Assembly (NCBI GenBank): GCA_016584305.1
Contig: JACEEZ010006494.1
Span: 90,001-154,000, forward strand
DNA: 64,000 bases
Source: Chionoecetes opilio
Taxonomy: Eukaryota; Arthropoda; Malacostraca; Decapoda; Majidae
Direction: 5' to 3'
Shown here piece by piece: positions 1 to 9,751 of the stretch. Within the stretch, counting starts at the first letter, position 1; the number at the start of each line of letters is the position of its first letter. A program made the translations under genes and the position numbers. The notes under the pieces are model-generated. The model was given only the letters and a program-made list of their open reading frames with translations. It had not been told where the DNA came from and did not search any database.

Positions 1-188
<188 letters not shown>

Positions 189-223
189 AAGGGAAAAGCG
201 GAAGTTTTTGAGGTATTTATTGA

Positions 224-297
224 AATTATTATTATTATTATTATTTATAGTATTATTATTATCAATATTATTATTATTATTATCGTCATCATTATCC
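224..297. repeat. (ATT)n microsatellite
   Basis: Imperfect trinucleotide run of ATT/TTA units with a few ATC and ATAG interruptions. The 300-480 stretch after it shows no gene; it contains a short duplicated phrase (CAGTATCTT three times near 311-365). Confidence 0.9.
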
Positions 298-496
298 AAT
301 ATAAATAGAGCAGTATCTTCAGTGCAGTATCTTTAGCGCTATACTGCTTCCGCAGTATCTTTAGTGCCTTGGCGATTGTTATCACCATGTCGTAGTTATT
401 GTGTTCAATTAAAAAAAATTGGAGGCACATAAGTAAGCAATCACCTGGATGAAAGTGTAGCCTTCAAACTCTACAGAATTGATAGGAGTAGCCGTA

Positions 497-604
497 ACAG
501 CCCTCCTTCCCTCCCTCCTTCTCTTCCTCTTTCCCTCCCTCCTTCCCTCCCTTCCTTCCTCTCCTTCCTTCCTTCCTTCCTCTCTTTCCTTCCTTTCTTC
601 CTTT
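497..604. repeat. Pyrimidine-rich (CCTT)n tract
   Basis: C/T-only stretch built from CCTT and CCCT units. The Lys/Glu/Gly-rich reading frames crossing it are products of the repeat, not genes. Confidence 0.9.
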
Positions 605-708
605 GGGCTTGCCATATTCGGTGTCAGTCGCAGCACGGTTGGGAACAGTCGCCGCACGACAGCAACCGTGGTTGCCGTCGTGCTGCGACTGTCGGTGACT
701 GTCGGCGC

Positions 709-870
709 ATGACGGCAACCCAATATTGGCGGTTGAAATTGTTTTAGTCCGCGACTGTCCGCGACTGTCGCTGACAATCGCGGACTAGTTGCCGACTAGT
801 CCCCTAACTGCGGCGACCCGAGCCAACCACACCAATTTTGTAGCTTCTGCCCCCCCAAAATCGACTGCAG
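709..870 (+). repeat. Dispersed repeat R1, copy 1
   Basis: About 160 bp that recurs in reverse orientation at 15170-15335 and in part at 24495-24580. Shared landmarks are GGCAACCCAAT, GTCCGCG, CCCGAGCCAACCAC and GCTTC.GCCCCCC. No coding capacity is visible. The copies at 15.2 and 24.5 kb abut the same internal point of a non-LTR retrotransposon. The family is not recognised; a short non-autonomous element is likely. Confidence 0.65.
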
Positions 871-1387
871 TCGGCACCGACTGGATGACTCAGCAAGTCG
901 AGACCGGTCGCCGACGCGAGTCGTAGAGATGATGTGAACGGGGCATTATCCTGTGTGATGTACAACAACGTCCTGTTCACCATCATGGGTGAACCGACGT
1001 TCATCATACACCATCATGGTTTACCTGGGGGCGGGATGTAGAGAGGCTTTGCACCCGTTCTAAGTTGTGAGTTACCCCGAGGATGTAAATGGGTATTCGA
1101 AAAGCATACTTACACAATATGATGACGTCACATAGCATAAAGCTACATCGGTTGTAAGTTTTTGGTCTGGGAGAGTAATCTTGAAAGCGACTCCATAAGG
1201 TCACAGGAGTGCAAATCGTAGCAAAGCTTATGCCTTCCTCAGAGGTGGAATACAGTTGTGTAACTCACTTATATGAATATAAAAAAAAGCCTTTCATAAG
1301 CTCCGACAATCAGTGTTACCAATGACATATTTAATATACAAACGTATCCATAACTGGCATATATGTATATATAAATCATACATGAAT
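871..1387. other. No gene seen; one arm of a distant short inverted repeat
   Basis: No plausible coding sequence. Positions 1284-1320 (AAGCCTTTCATAAG...AATCAGTGTTACCAA) recur in inverted orientation at 7204-7246. The flanks do not extend the match, so this may be a short dispersed repeat or the ends of a larger element enclosing 1.3-7.2 kb. Confidence 0.5.
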
Positions 1388-1478
1388 AAATATATATATA
1401 TATATATTATATATTAATATATATATATATATATATAATATATATATATTTTAATATATATTATATAGGTATATATAC
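1388..1478. repeat. (AT)n microsatellite
   Basis: Dinucleotide AT run with a few TTAA interruptions, directly before the gypsy LTR. Confidence 0.95.
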
Positions 1479-1481
1479 ACT

Positions 1482-2096
1482 ATTACGAGGGCGGGAATGT
1501 CTCGAGATGCGAGGGGAATTATTTAAGTGAGGGCGGTCCGCCTGTGGCAGTGTTAGTTAGTACGGTAGAAAAGCGTCAAGCGACGCCACGAAAACAGAGA
1601 GAGACATCCCGCGCAAAAACAGAACGGCACCCGGCGCACCAGCCTCCCTCGCCTAAAAGTAATCTGTGCTGCTCCCCTCGCCATTGTAAGGCCCAGGACC
1701 TTTCTCCTTCGAGTTTAGTGACTGCGGTGAGAGACTGTGACAGTATTGTGACCCGAGTGTTAAGGCAGAGAGACCTTGAACAGTGAGAAAACTGTACTGA
1801 ACCGTTCCCCGTTCGTCCTGCCTGTGCCTGTAGTGACCTTGAACTTGTACTACTAGCTACTTGAATATACAGCAGAAAATGAAGCCTGTGTTTGCCTAAG
1901 GCCTTCCCCTGAGTGTGTGTGAATAGCCAGATAGTAGGAAAGAACCCTGGTAAGTCCTCAGTTTCCAGCACAAGCCCGGTAAGCATGCTACGCATCCTAT
2001 CTCTGTCTGGCACCTGCCTGCTTCACTGCTCTCCCGAGACCAGCCCGGAGCAGGTGTTTGGAACCCAGCTGAGGACAGTAGGGGCGGGGACGTGGC
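1482..2096 (+). mobile_element. Ty3/gypsy-type LTR (5' LTR plus leader)
   Basis: Starts TATTACGAGGGCGGG, comparable with the TGTTACGACC start of the opposed LTR at 3914. The two share long stretches: TGTGTTTGCCTAA, GAGTGTGTG, AACCCTGGTAAGT, CAGCCCGGAGCAGGTGT and AGCTGAGGA.AG. The end is placed at GGCA (2096), followed by TTGGTGTCTATGG as a possible primer-binding site and then a gag-like start at 2189. LTR identity is inferred from the paired copies; boundaries are accurate to tens of bases. The roughly 615 bp length and divergence from the other copy suggest an old insertion. Confidence 0.6.
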
Positions 2097-2188
2097 ATTG
2101 GTGTCTATGGAGTGAGATTTTGCTGGAATATTGAGGTGAAAAAAGGCAGGTATCGTGAAATTCCATTGTCTGGCTCGGTGAAGACAAG

Positions 2189-2395
2189 ATGGCCGGCGGT
2201 GCTGAGTCAACGGCACAGCCGTCCCTGGCGGACCTTATGGCGGTGATGCAAGCCATGAGTGCAGAACAACAGGCGATTAGGCAGGAAATAAGTGTGACGC
2301 TGCAGGAAATGAAGGGAAAAATGGATGTTAAGTGCACTAAAGTGAAAATTGAACTGCAGGGGGAAATAAATAAGTTGAAAGAGGACGTGCAGTAA
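2189..2395 (+). pseudogene. Truncated gypsy gag N-terminus
   Basis: Sixty-eight codons rich in Ala, Gln, Lys and Glu (MAVMQAMSAEQQAI, then ELQGEINKLKEDVQ). This is the coiled-coil-prone start seen in many arthropod Ty3/gypsy Gag proteins. It lies about 90 bp after the presumed LTR end, as expected. A TAA at 2393-2395 ends it; related residues (SENVARQLTAL) follow, then more stops. No protease, RT or integrase follows on this strand, so only the 5' end of the element remains. Confidence 0.5.
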
Positions 2396-2489
2396 AGTGA
2401 AAATGTAGCACGCCAGCTGACGGCACTGTGATTCATCTGGGTGACAGACTGATTGCTGTGGATGGGTATGGCGCGCAGGGCAGTGGCGC

Positions 2490-2630
2490 TGTGGTGCAGT
2501 GGTGCCAGATTGCCAGATTTGTCTGGATTTTTCCAGATTTCTGGGGCTTCAGTCAGATTTCCAGACTCTATCATGAAATTTCCAGATTTTCCTTGAATTT
2601 AGAAAGAAAATCCCCAATATGTCCAGAATT
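2490..2630. repeat. CCAGATTT-rich segment
   Basis: The motif (T)CCAGATT(T) recurs at least six times within about 140 bp (GCCAGATTGCCAGATTTG, TTCCAGATTTC, TTTCCAGACTC, TTTCCAGATTTTCC, GTCCAGAATTT). Possibly the subterminal repeats of a DNA transposon. No gene. Confidence 0.45.
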
Positions 2631-2771
<141 letters not shown>

Positions 2772-3017
2772 TCTGACGTAGGTCAGTCACACAATTATTA
2801 CGTCACCCATAATTGGGCGACGGGTTCCTGGTCCGTTGGAAGCTTGTCCAATACATGTACCGAACCGGTACCGTCCATCGTTCGTGAAGGCAAAGAGTGT
2901 ATCTACATTAGCACCTATTATGGGTTGCTTTCCGTCTCTTGTGAATGTGCGACATTCTTCAAAAGATCGACAGCGAGTGGCGAATGCTAAGACACTCACG
3001 AGACAACTCTTTTCAAG

Positions 3018-3020
<3 letters not shown>
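2772..3020. other. Unassigned single-copy-looking segment
   Basis: Balanced composition with no recognisable protein in any frame and no splice-framed exon that I could defend. It separates a GA and a TA microsatellite. Confidence 0.4.

Positions 3021-3064
<44 letters not shown>
3021..3064. repeat. (TA)n microsatellite
   Basis: About 22 TA units between the unassigned segment and the reverse-strand LTR end. Confidence 0.95.
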
Positions 3065-3066
<2 letters not shown>

Positions 3067-3914
3067 CAACGAACGCCCCCCCCCCTACCTTTGCTTTCCT
3101 CAGCTAGGCTCCTCTACACCTGCTCCGGGCTGCTCTCTTGAGATGCAGGGAAGCAGGTGCTTAAGACAGAAGGGGGGACGCGTAACTCATAAACAGGGCT
3201 CGTGCTAGGAATTGAGAACTTACCAGACTGGGTTCCTCTTCTCTGGCTGTTCACACACTCAGGGGGGAAGGGTTTAGGCAAACACAAGGGGTCCTTTCAC
3301 GGTGTTATATTGAAGTAACACACAGTACAAGCTTCAAGGTCACTCACTACAAATCTACAACCCCTAGACACTACAATACTCGCCAACAACCCCCCGACCT
3401 CTTCCTCGGCCGTCGTAGGGAACGCTCCAACAGTCACAACCCCAGTATCTCTCACAGGCACACCACAGTGGCCGCCTCCTCCAGGCGCCAAAACCCACCG
3501 CGACACCGTGCCACCCCAGGCACAACTCACCGCGGCCGTCACAGGCGCAATACAGTCCACAGGAGACATCACGTCGCCTTACCTCACACCGGCACAACAC
3601 ACAGCTGGCCGCCTCGTTCAGGCGCCACACAGTGCCACAGGAGACGTCACGTCGCCTTACCTCACACCGGCACAACACACAGCTGGCCGCCTCAGTCCAC
3701 AGGGACGATTCCTCTCCCAGGAAGTCCCTTGTGCCTCCCTACGTGCCAGGAGTTGTCTCTCCACTCTACTGGCCACGTAGATCCCCTTTGTCAGCGACCG
3801 CCTCGCCGGCAGCCCCCTCGCACGTCTCCCCCTAGAGACGTCTCCCACCTGACTGCCCAACAACACGGCAACACCCGATCTTGAGCCAGAGTCTCTAGGA
3901 GCGCGGTCGTAACA
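3065..3914 (-). mobile_element. Ty3/gypsy-type 3' LTR, reverse orientation
   Basis: Read on -, it begins TGTTACGACCGCGCTCC at 3914, directly after a purine-rich tract. It ends ...GTTCGTTGCA near 3065. The last 300 bp match the LTR at 1482-2096 in inverted orientation. About 850 bp long. It contains an internal near-duplicate of roughly 70 bp (TCACACCGGCACAACACACAG at 3594-3605 and 3661-3681). Reading frames across it are LTR shadows. Confidence 0.65.
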
Positions 3915-4850
3915 CTGCCCTCCCCTCACAAAAACTGGCCGACCTCGGCCAGTCAAAACTAAAAAGAAACAGAAAAAATCTTAATGCATGGCTACATGCA
4001 CATATAACACAAAATCTTCAAATTAAACAAACCATCTTTTACCAAACATTGCCACCCCAAAGCTTCACAACTGCAAGTCCCTCCATCGCCATCCACCAGC
4101 CGCCACTGCAGTGTTGGAAGGTCACACCAGGCCGCCCTCCTCTTCCACGCGAGACACATCAGCAGGAACACAGCTGCACCCTCAACCAGGCGCCACAAAC
4201 CACAGGGGGACTTCCTCTACCCTAGGCTCGCCTCAGAGGTAACCACGGCCCAGGAGTCACTCGCCACTGGGCCCCCGCAGCTCTAACCCGGTTCCACTGC
4301 TCCAGTCTCCGCGGGAAAGGCGCCACGACTTCCCGACCGACCATGCCCTCCACTACAAGGCGCCGGTGACGGTGCGACAGGGCTTAACAGCAACACGCTG
4401 TGGCTGGCGCTGCCTGGTAGCGTCACGGTGCATCCCTCCACCGTCATAACAAGCAGTTACTGACACCTGTACCAGCTTCGGCAGGTGCCACAGACTGCAG
4501 GAGTAGCTCAGCTGCTCGTCAATCCCCCCCGAAAGCACGGCAGAGGCGGGTAGGGGTGTGTCCACTTCGTCATCCTGGCGCTCGGAGGCCTTCCTCGCTT
4601 GCTGTGAGGCCTCCTACGCTCACTCCGACGGCGCCTCGTCTTCCGGTGGTTCCATGTCGAGGCGAAGTGAGCGGGTTTCTTGTCCTCCCACAGTGGGCTC
4701 GACCCGCACCCGTCTGGGCATCAGGCCACCAGCAAGGCCTTTCAGGCCTTTCTTCTCGCGCAGGCCACCAACAAGACCTTTCACGCCTTTCACGCCGCTC
4801 GCCAGCGTCGCGAATTGGGCCCGACAGGCCTTCCACGACACAGGCGCATC
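3915..4850 (-). mobile_element. Gypsy 3' end: polypurine tract, 3' UTR and last codons of pol
   Basis: On -, TGTGAGGGGAGGGCAG (3932-3915) is a good polypurine tract directly before the LTR start. Upstream lies a C+G-rich non-coding segment. At 4850-4620 there is a short frame with a repeated K-G-L/V-K-G-L-x-G-G-L pattern ending in EDEAPSE. That it is the C-terminus of pol is inferred from position only. At about 4850 the frame is joined to an unrelated reverse transcriptase, marking the edge of a second element. Confidence 0.5.
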
Positions 4851-6440
4851 AAGCTGGAGTGGCTGAGGAGGTGGAGGTTGGCCAAGGGTCATGTAGCGAG
4901 ATTTGTTCGGGTTGAGCCCAAGAGAGGTGCAGCGTTGTTGGAGACAGTCTAAGGCTGCTGATAATTGTTGAGGTTGGCACCGTTCAGGAAAAACGAGGGC
5001 CAAGTCGTCAGCGTAGCAGAGAAGCAGAACTCCTCTCTCATAGTTAGTGGTGGACATCCCTTCCATGAGGATGTTGAATAGGAAAGGGCTAAGATAGGTG
5101 CCTTGAGGAGTGCCAAGGATGTAGGGGCGAGGTGTCGAGAGCCTCTCTTGAAAGCGCACCCGGGCTGAGCGATCCGTGAGGAAGTCAGAGAGCCACTGAA
5201 GAATGCAGCAATCCCTCGATGGCGAGAAGTTCCAGGATGACAGGGATTCGCTAGTTCAAAGGCTTTCTCGAGGTTTAAAAATACAACAAGAACTGACCGG
5301 AAACGCAGGGCACGCACCAAGAAGGGACATCAGGCACGTAGTTGTGCTCCTGTTCACCTGGTAAGCAAAAAGGGAATGGTGTAGGTGTAATCTACCATTT
5401 CAGACGCACCAGAACCAGGCGCTCCAGGATCTTAGAGGGGCAGCTGAGAAGGAAAATCGGTCTCATGGCTCCAGGGTCTCTGGGCTTGGGGATATACTGA
5501 ATGGTGGTAGTTTTTCAAAAAGTAGGCAACGTTTCAGTGGTAAGGGAGAGGTTGAAGAGTGCAAGTTGGGCAGCCTTGCCCTTGAGGCCGAGGTGATAAA
5601 GCATAGAGTAGGTGACTTGGTCGGATCCAGGGGCAGTGTCTGGCTGGTTGTGCAGGGCCGCAGTCAACTCATCCGTGGTGAAGGGGGCGTCAGATTCTGA
5701 TTCTTCAGCGCATGCAACGTGAATGGTGGCAGTGCGGGAACCAGCAAGAAGTTGTTATACATGCTGGGTCTCAGAAGGAAGAGTGGCTGGAGAATTGGCG
5801 GAGAAGTGCGAGCAGCGAAAAGCTCGACCAGTCTTTCGGCTTCTTCAGCTGGAGCAGGATGAGTGGGCAATGGAGGGAGGACCAGAGGAGTACTATATGG
5901 CCCGAACGCGTCTCCACATACATCCGAAGGGTGTGTGCGAAGAGATACCCTGGCACCAGCGGGGGAGAGCCTGGTTGCGGAGGCGGGTCTTGACTGCCTG
6001 TGCATGGCAAGCAACGCTTTGGAGATAGGTGCAGGTGGAAGGGGAAGGGTGGCGACGGAACTGTTTGTGAGCGGCATTAACACGGCGGTTGATTTCCTTG
6101 AGCCTGGGCAGTAGAACCAACGGTCCTTATAGAGGCGGGCATGAGGTTTACTGATAGGGATGAGGAGGTGGGCTGCTTGAAGGATGATAGTAGAGAGCCT
6201 GTCTGCTTGGGCGTCAGAAGGCAGGGTGTGGAGCTCGTCGTTAAAAAGATCCTCAGATGAGCTCAGAAACAATCCCCATATGGCATCTCGCATATGAAAG
6301 CGGGGAGATCGCGGTGGAGCTGGAGCAAGAGCTACGTGGAAATCCACCAGACCCCCCAAAGTGGTAAGTGGTAAGGAGGGGATGAATCGCCCAAAAAGAA
6401 CTGGGAGCTAGGCAGGCGGACACGATGGCGAGGTCCAATC
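4850..6440 (-). pseudogene. Decayed non-LTR retrotransposon reverse transcriptase
   Basis: Reverse-strand frames with clear RT blocks broken by frameshifts and stops. From upstream to downstream: DTAPGSDQVTYSML (about 5650-5610), YIPKPRDPGAMRPI and KILERLVL (about 5500-5410), GTPQGTYLSPFLFNIL (about 5115-5070), and the catalytic box CYADDLALV with YADD at 5015-5004. The upstream segment 6359-5664 is open but carries only the linker between endonuclease and RT. No intact endonuclease is seen. The 3' end is cut at about 4850 against the gypsy fragment. Defective; clade not determined. Confidence 0.75.
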
Positions 6441-6539
6441 TGACTTCGTGGATGTGTATGGGGATAGAGACATAATTGAGAAGAGTGACCTGGAGCTGGT
6501 GACCTTAATGCACATCATTCCATTCTCGCCACTCGTTTA

Positions 6540-6980
6540 CAACGTGACATTGTTGTGAGGCTATCGTGGTCTGCGTTTATCGTGATCAAATTTCACGATA
6601 GCGTCAATAATTAAATTAGGGGCTCTATCGTGGTTTGATTATGGAATGTGTGAAGGGAGCTTTAGGATCATGGTTGGCGTATTGGTTTTTTATCGTCACG
6701 ATAGACATACGACGATCACGATAGTGTCCATAGCTGCGCTGCTACAAAGATAACGATAGCGTCACGTTAGAACTACGACAGCGTTGCGTTGGGTACAAAA
6801 ATCAATAGCTTCCCGATTATTTAGTGCATGCACTAACATTTCGTGGTCTCAGCCGAGTGCGCCACGAGCGGTCATGATAGACCCATAATTAATCAGTACC
6901 ATGACGGCGCTACTCATTGCATTGTTGGCGCTATCTTGGTTCGATTAAGGAATGTGTGAAGGGGACTTTAAGGATCCAGC
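6540..6980. repeat. CTATCGTG/CACGATAG motif cluster with an internal duplication
   Basis: The octamer CTATCGTG or its complement, and close variants, occurs about eight times on both strands between 6555 and 6890. A roughly 45 bp phrase (CTATCGTGGTTTGATTATGG / CTATCTTGGTTCGATTAAGG followed by AATGTGTGAAGGG) is repeated at about 6626 and 6928. No gene is seen in 6440-7440. Confidence 0.55.
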
Positions 6981-7452
6981 TCCTTAATGAGCTGAATCGG
7001 TTCAATGCGAAGGAGCCCATAGTGATTCAAGAATTCTTAATCAATCACGTCGAGGGAGTCAAGGTGATCCAGAAAATGCCTTGCTACGTTAAGCTAATGC
7101 GGTGACCAGATGTTCCCCTATCACAACTCATAATATCTGAAAGAAATATAAACATACCTCACTGACGGCTATAGATTAGCTACGTCCGTATATCAATAAT
7201 TTCCTTGGTAACACTGATTGTTGGGCCTTATGAAAGGCTTTTTACCTACGTCAAGAAGCTAGGTTATATGGTTGGTTCGAATTTATAGTCTGATTGTCTG
7301 TTTGTTTTTTAGCATGATTATAGAAAATTGTTAAAGACGGATTTGCATGAATATTTTATCAGAAGCGTGACCCAATTTACAAGTTATTAACTTTTGGAGT
7401 CGATCCGAATCCGGATCTGGAGCCATACATTTTTATTAGGATATCCTGGTGT

Positions 7453-7494
7453 AGGGGACTAGGGGGCTAGGGGGCTAGGGGGCTAGGGGGCTAG
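7453..7494. repeat. (GGGGGCTA)n short tandem repeat
   Basis: Five units of an octamer, four of them exact, in otherwise featureless DNA between 7100 and 7820. Confidence 0.9.
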
Positions 7495-7820
7495 AAGTCT
7501 GCCACCCACTAGTGGAACCCAACTCAACCATCCTTTCAAGACCCATTGGACAAGGTTTTGATGTCTGAACCAGTATTAGAGAAATATATAAAGAAAGCCG
7601 GCATTTCAACTGAACTAAGAGCTTAGTGCGGTAAAATGTAATAAGGTATATTTTCGGTTGTATGTTTTTTGTACTTTATACGAAGTGGAATATTTTCCAA
7701 CCTTGGCAGAGGTATACGGTTTCGGCCTGCTTTTGTAATTTATGTATGACAAGTATACAATAAGTATATGGATAACCGAGGTTGATAAAAAAACAGCCTG
7801 AATGTTGTATGTCTCGACAG

Positions 7821-7908
7821 AAGGGTGCCCACACTGCGGCTGTGCTTTCGATACCGCAAGGACGTCCTCTGGGCCTGTGATATGAACCGCCAATGCATCA
7901 ATTTTAAG
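7821..7908 (+). CDS. Acyltransferase penultimate exon
   Basis: Preceded by TCTCGACAG and followed by a GT donor, this 88 bp segment encodes 29 residues from 7822 that begin RVPTLRLCFRYRKDVLW and end at NFK. A hydrophobic 'hPxLRlrF' strand just before the active-site histidines is usual in condensation-domain and alcohol-acetyltransferase enzymes. It joins in phase 0, across an 87 bp GT-AG intron (7909-7995), to the large last exon. The acceptor leaves one base of a split codon, so at least one exon lies upstream. I could not find the N-terminal exons in 6440-7820; they may be farther away or too short to see. Confidence 0.72.
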
Positions 7909-7995
7909 GTTCGTCTCTTAACAAAAATGAGGGGGAATAACTAAGCATATGTATTGTTGTATCACCGCTAATATGACTGACTGTCTCTTCCTCAG

Positions 7996-9123
7996 GCCTT
8001 AGACACCGGTGACCATCTAAAGGTACAAGAGGACCTCATGAACCACCGGTTCAGTAACCGTGATGGGCCGCTGTGGTGCGCAAGGTTGTTGCAGCAAGAC
8101 TCCTTTGGCGGCAGTACTAGTCCAGGGTTGGGGACTGCCTTCCCCCACAGCCGCTGCCTCGTGCTGGCCAATCATCACGGTATCGCTGACGGTACAACCA
8201 ACAATCGGACGGTGGACACCTTCCTCAAAATTCTGAACGACGTCATCGCTGGCAATTCCATCGACGACACCGAACAAGTCGACGAGTTGGCCAGCGGCGA
8301 GGAGACGGCAGCTCTGGTAGCGGCGACGGAGTGGAAGATGAAGGAAGATGAAAACCTCTTGAAGCAAACCCTTGAGGAGGTGAGAAAGAGACGTAGGGCT
8401 GAGAAACTCATCCCTCGCGCCTTTCCTCAACCGGAAGACCCTAATTATACGACCAAAGTTCTTTCGGAGACCCTGAACGAGGAGGCAACCGCTCGGTTCT
8501 TCCGGCGGTGCAAGCAAGAGGGAGTGACGGTGAACAGTTGTTTTGCGTCCCTGATCAACGGCTCGCTGGTGGACCTTGTGATGGAGGCGGGACTGCGACA
8601 GGACACGTACCCCATTCGGGAAATGCATGCCACCAACATGCGCCGCTACTGGAAAGGCGACGTATCCCGGACCCTTGGCAGCCATGCATCAGTGCTGGAA
8701 AACTGTAGTATCCTAACACATCAGTGGCGGGACAATTTCTGGCAACGCGCACGGGAGCACAAACAACAGTTACACATGAGTCTGCAAAACTTAGAGCCTG
8801 TTAAACACTACCTTTACCTGTACTTGAGTAATGATGACAAACCGCTCGATGCCATGGTGATTGAGAGGACTAAGCCAGAGAGTGATTACAACACCTCCAA
8901 CACTGGCAACCTGGACCTCATAATCCCCACAGAAGGCAAGCACGTGCGTCTTGTTCACTTGCTGCGCACCGCCAAGTCTTACAACTTCCGCATTATATTT
9001 ATGTTCCACACGCTGCGCGGCCGCCTACAGTACAGTCTGTCCTACGCCAGTGATATCTTGAGTGAGCAACAGGCAAGCAGGTTTGTAGAGCTTATCTTTC
9101 GGAACCTTAAGACCATGATATGA
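7996..9123 (+). CDS. Condensation-domain/AATase-like acyltransferase, last exon
   Basis: The exon begins after TCTTCCTCAG and stays open for 375 codons to a TGA at 9121-9123. The protein carries NHHGIADGTT (HHGIADG at 8173-8193), the HHxxxDG active site of CoA-dependent acyltransferases (NRPS condensation domains, alcohol O-acetyltransferases, PapA-type enzymes). In these enzymes the second His acts as general base for moving an acyl group to an alcohol or amine. A charged helical segment follows. The C-terminus (GRLQYSLSYASDIL, then a final helix) resembles the second half of the condensation fold. With the preceding exon, 404 residues are visible, near the usual 430-500, so about 50-80 N-terminal residues are missing. 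No stops or frameshifts, and no signal peptide in this part. Probably a functional host gene; substrate unknown. Confidence 0.82.
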   Translation, partial: ALDTGDHLKVQEDLMNHRFSNRDGPLWCARLLQQDSFGGSTSPGLGTAFPHSRCLVLANHHGIADGTTNNRTVDTFLKILNDVIAGNSIDDTEQVDELASGEETAALVAATEWKMKEDENLLKQTLEEVRKRRRAEKLIPRAFPQPEDPNYTTKVLSETLNEEATARFFRRCKQEGVTVNSCFASLINGSLVDLVMEAGLRQDTYPIREMHATNMRRYWKGDVSRTLGSHASVLENCSILTHQWRDNFWQRAREHKQQLHMSLQNLEPVKHYLYLYLSNDDKPLDAMVIERTKPESDYNTSNTGNLDLIIPTEGKHVRLVHLLRTAKSYNFRIIFMFHTLRGRLQYSLSYASDILSEQQASRFVELIFRNLKTMI

Positions 9124-9205
9124 AGAGTAATCAACATTCTTAACTCAGCAAGAATGGTTGTAAAGAAGATAAAGAGAGGCAAAAGTGGACGACGAGGAGG
9201 AGGAT

Positions 9206-9211
9206 AATAAA
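9206..9211 (+). promoter_or_regulatory. Polyadenylation signal AATAAA
   Basis: A canonical AATAAA hexamer 83 bp after the acyltransferase stop codon, a normal distance for a short 3' UTR. Use of the site is inferred. Confidence 0.55.
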
Positions 9212-9256
9212 TCAGAACCAGGGATGGAGTAATTGTAATTGTAATTTGTAATTGAT

Positions 9257-9751
9257 TACCGTAGATAACACTATAGTCGCCACCTGCAATGATGTCGCCA
9301 GTGGCCATATATTACGAATTATAGCATCATTACTGATTTGTATGTGCAACTAAAGATGATACACAGTAGTTTATCTCATGACTGTATAATGTACCCTGTT
9401 TCAGTGTTGTTTTATGCTTTGTATTTGCAAGTATATACGGTTTAAAATTTCCCTACTCATCTTTTTTCGGGCGACGACGACGACGACGGGAGGACACTCA
9501 GCACATAAACACTAGCTGGCGATCTTAGTGTAGCCCGTTACAAAGGTTGCCACTCGGTTTTTGTTTTGGTAATTTGTTCATTTATAGCCATAATATGACA
9601 CAGATGAAGACACAAAATGAAACAGACTCTTCAGATAGCCCCTTCTAACTTTCCTGAAATCATGGATGTAGAAATATAAGTATTAACATCACCAGACGTC
9701 TGTAAATAAAAAAGAAACGTTGTCCTGGCGACTTTAGTGTTATCTACGGTA
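9257..9751. mobile_element. TIR element R2 (Tc1/mariner-like MITE), 495 bp
   Basis: Ends are TACCGTAGATAACACTATAG at 9257 and the complement of TACCGTAGATAACACTAAAG at 9751, so about 25 bp of terminal inverted repeat with outer TA that could be a TA target duplication. No transposase frame. A partial copy in the opposite sense lies at 21755-22110, and a roughly 60 bp piece is embedded in the Helitron-like units near 36345 and 37010. The trinucleotide CGA/CGT run at 9475-9487 is shared by the two larger copies. Confidence 0.65.

Noticed and set aside
1544..2134. Small frames within the gypsy LTR and leader
   Set aside because: They lie in LTR/leader sequence, are not shared by the opposed LTR copy and lack domains.
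3364..3956. Arg/His/Pro-rich frames on both strands
   Set aside because: Shadows in a C+G-rich LTR with an internal duplication.
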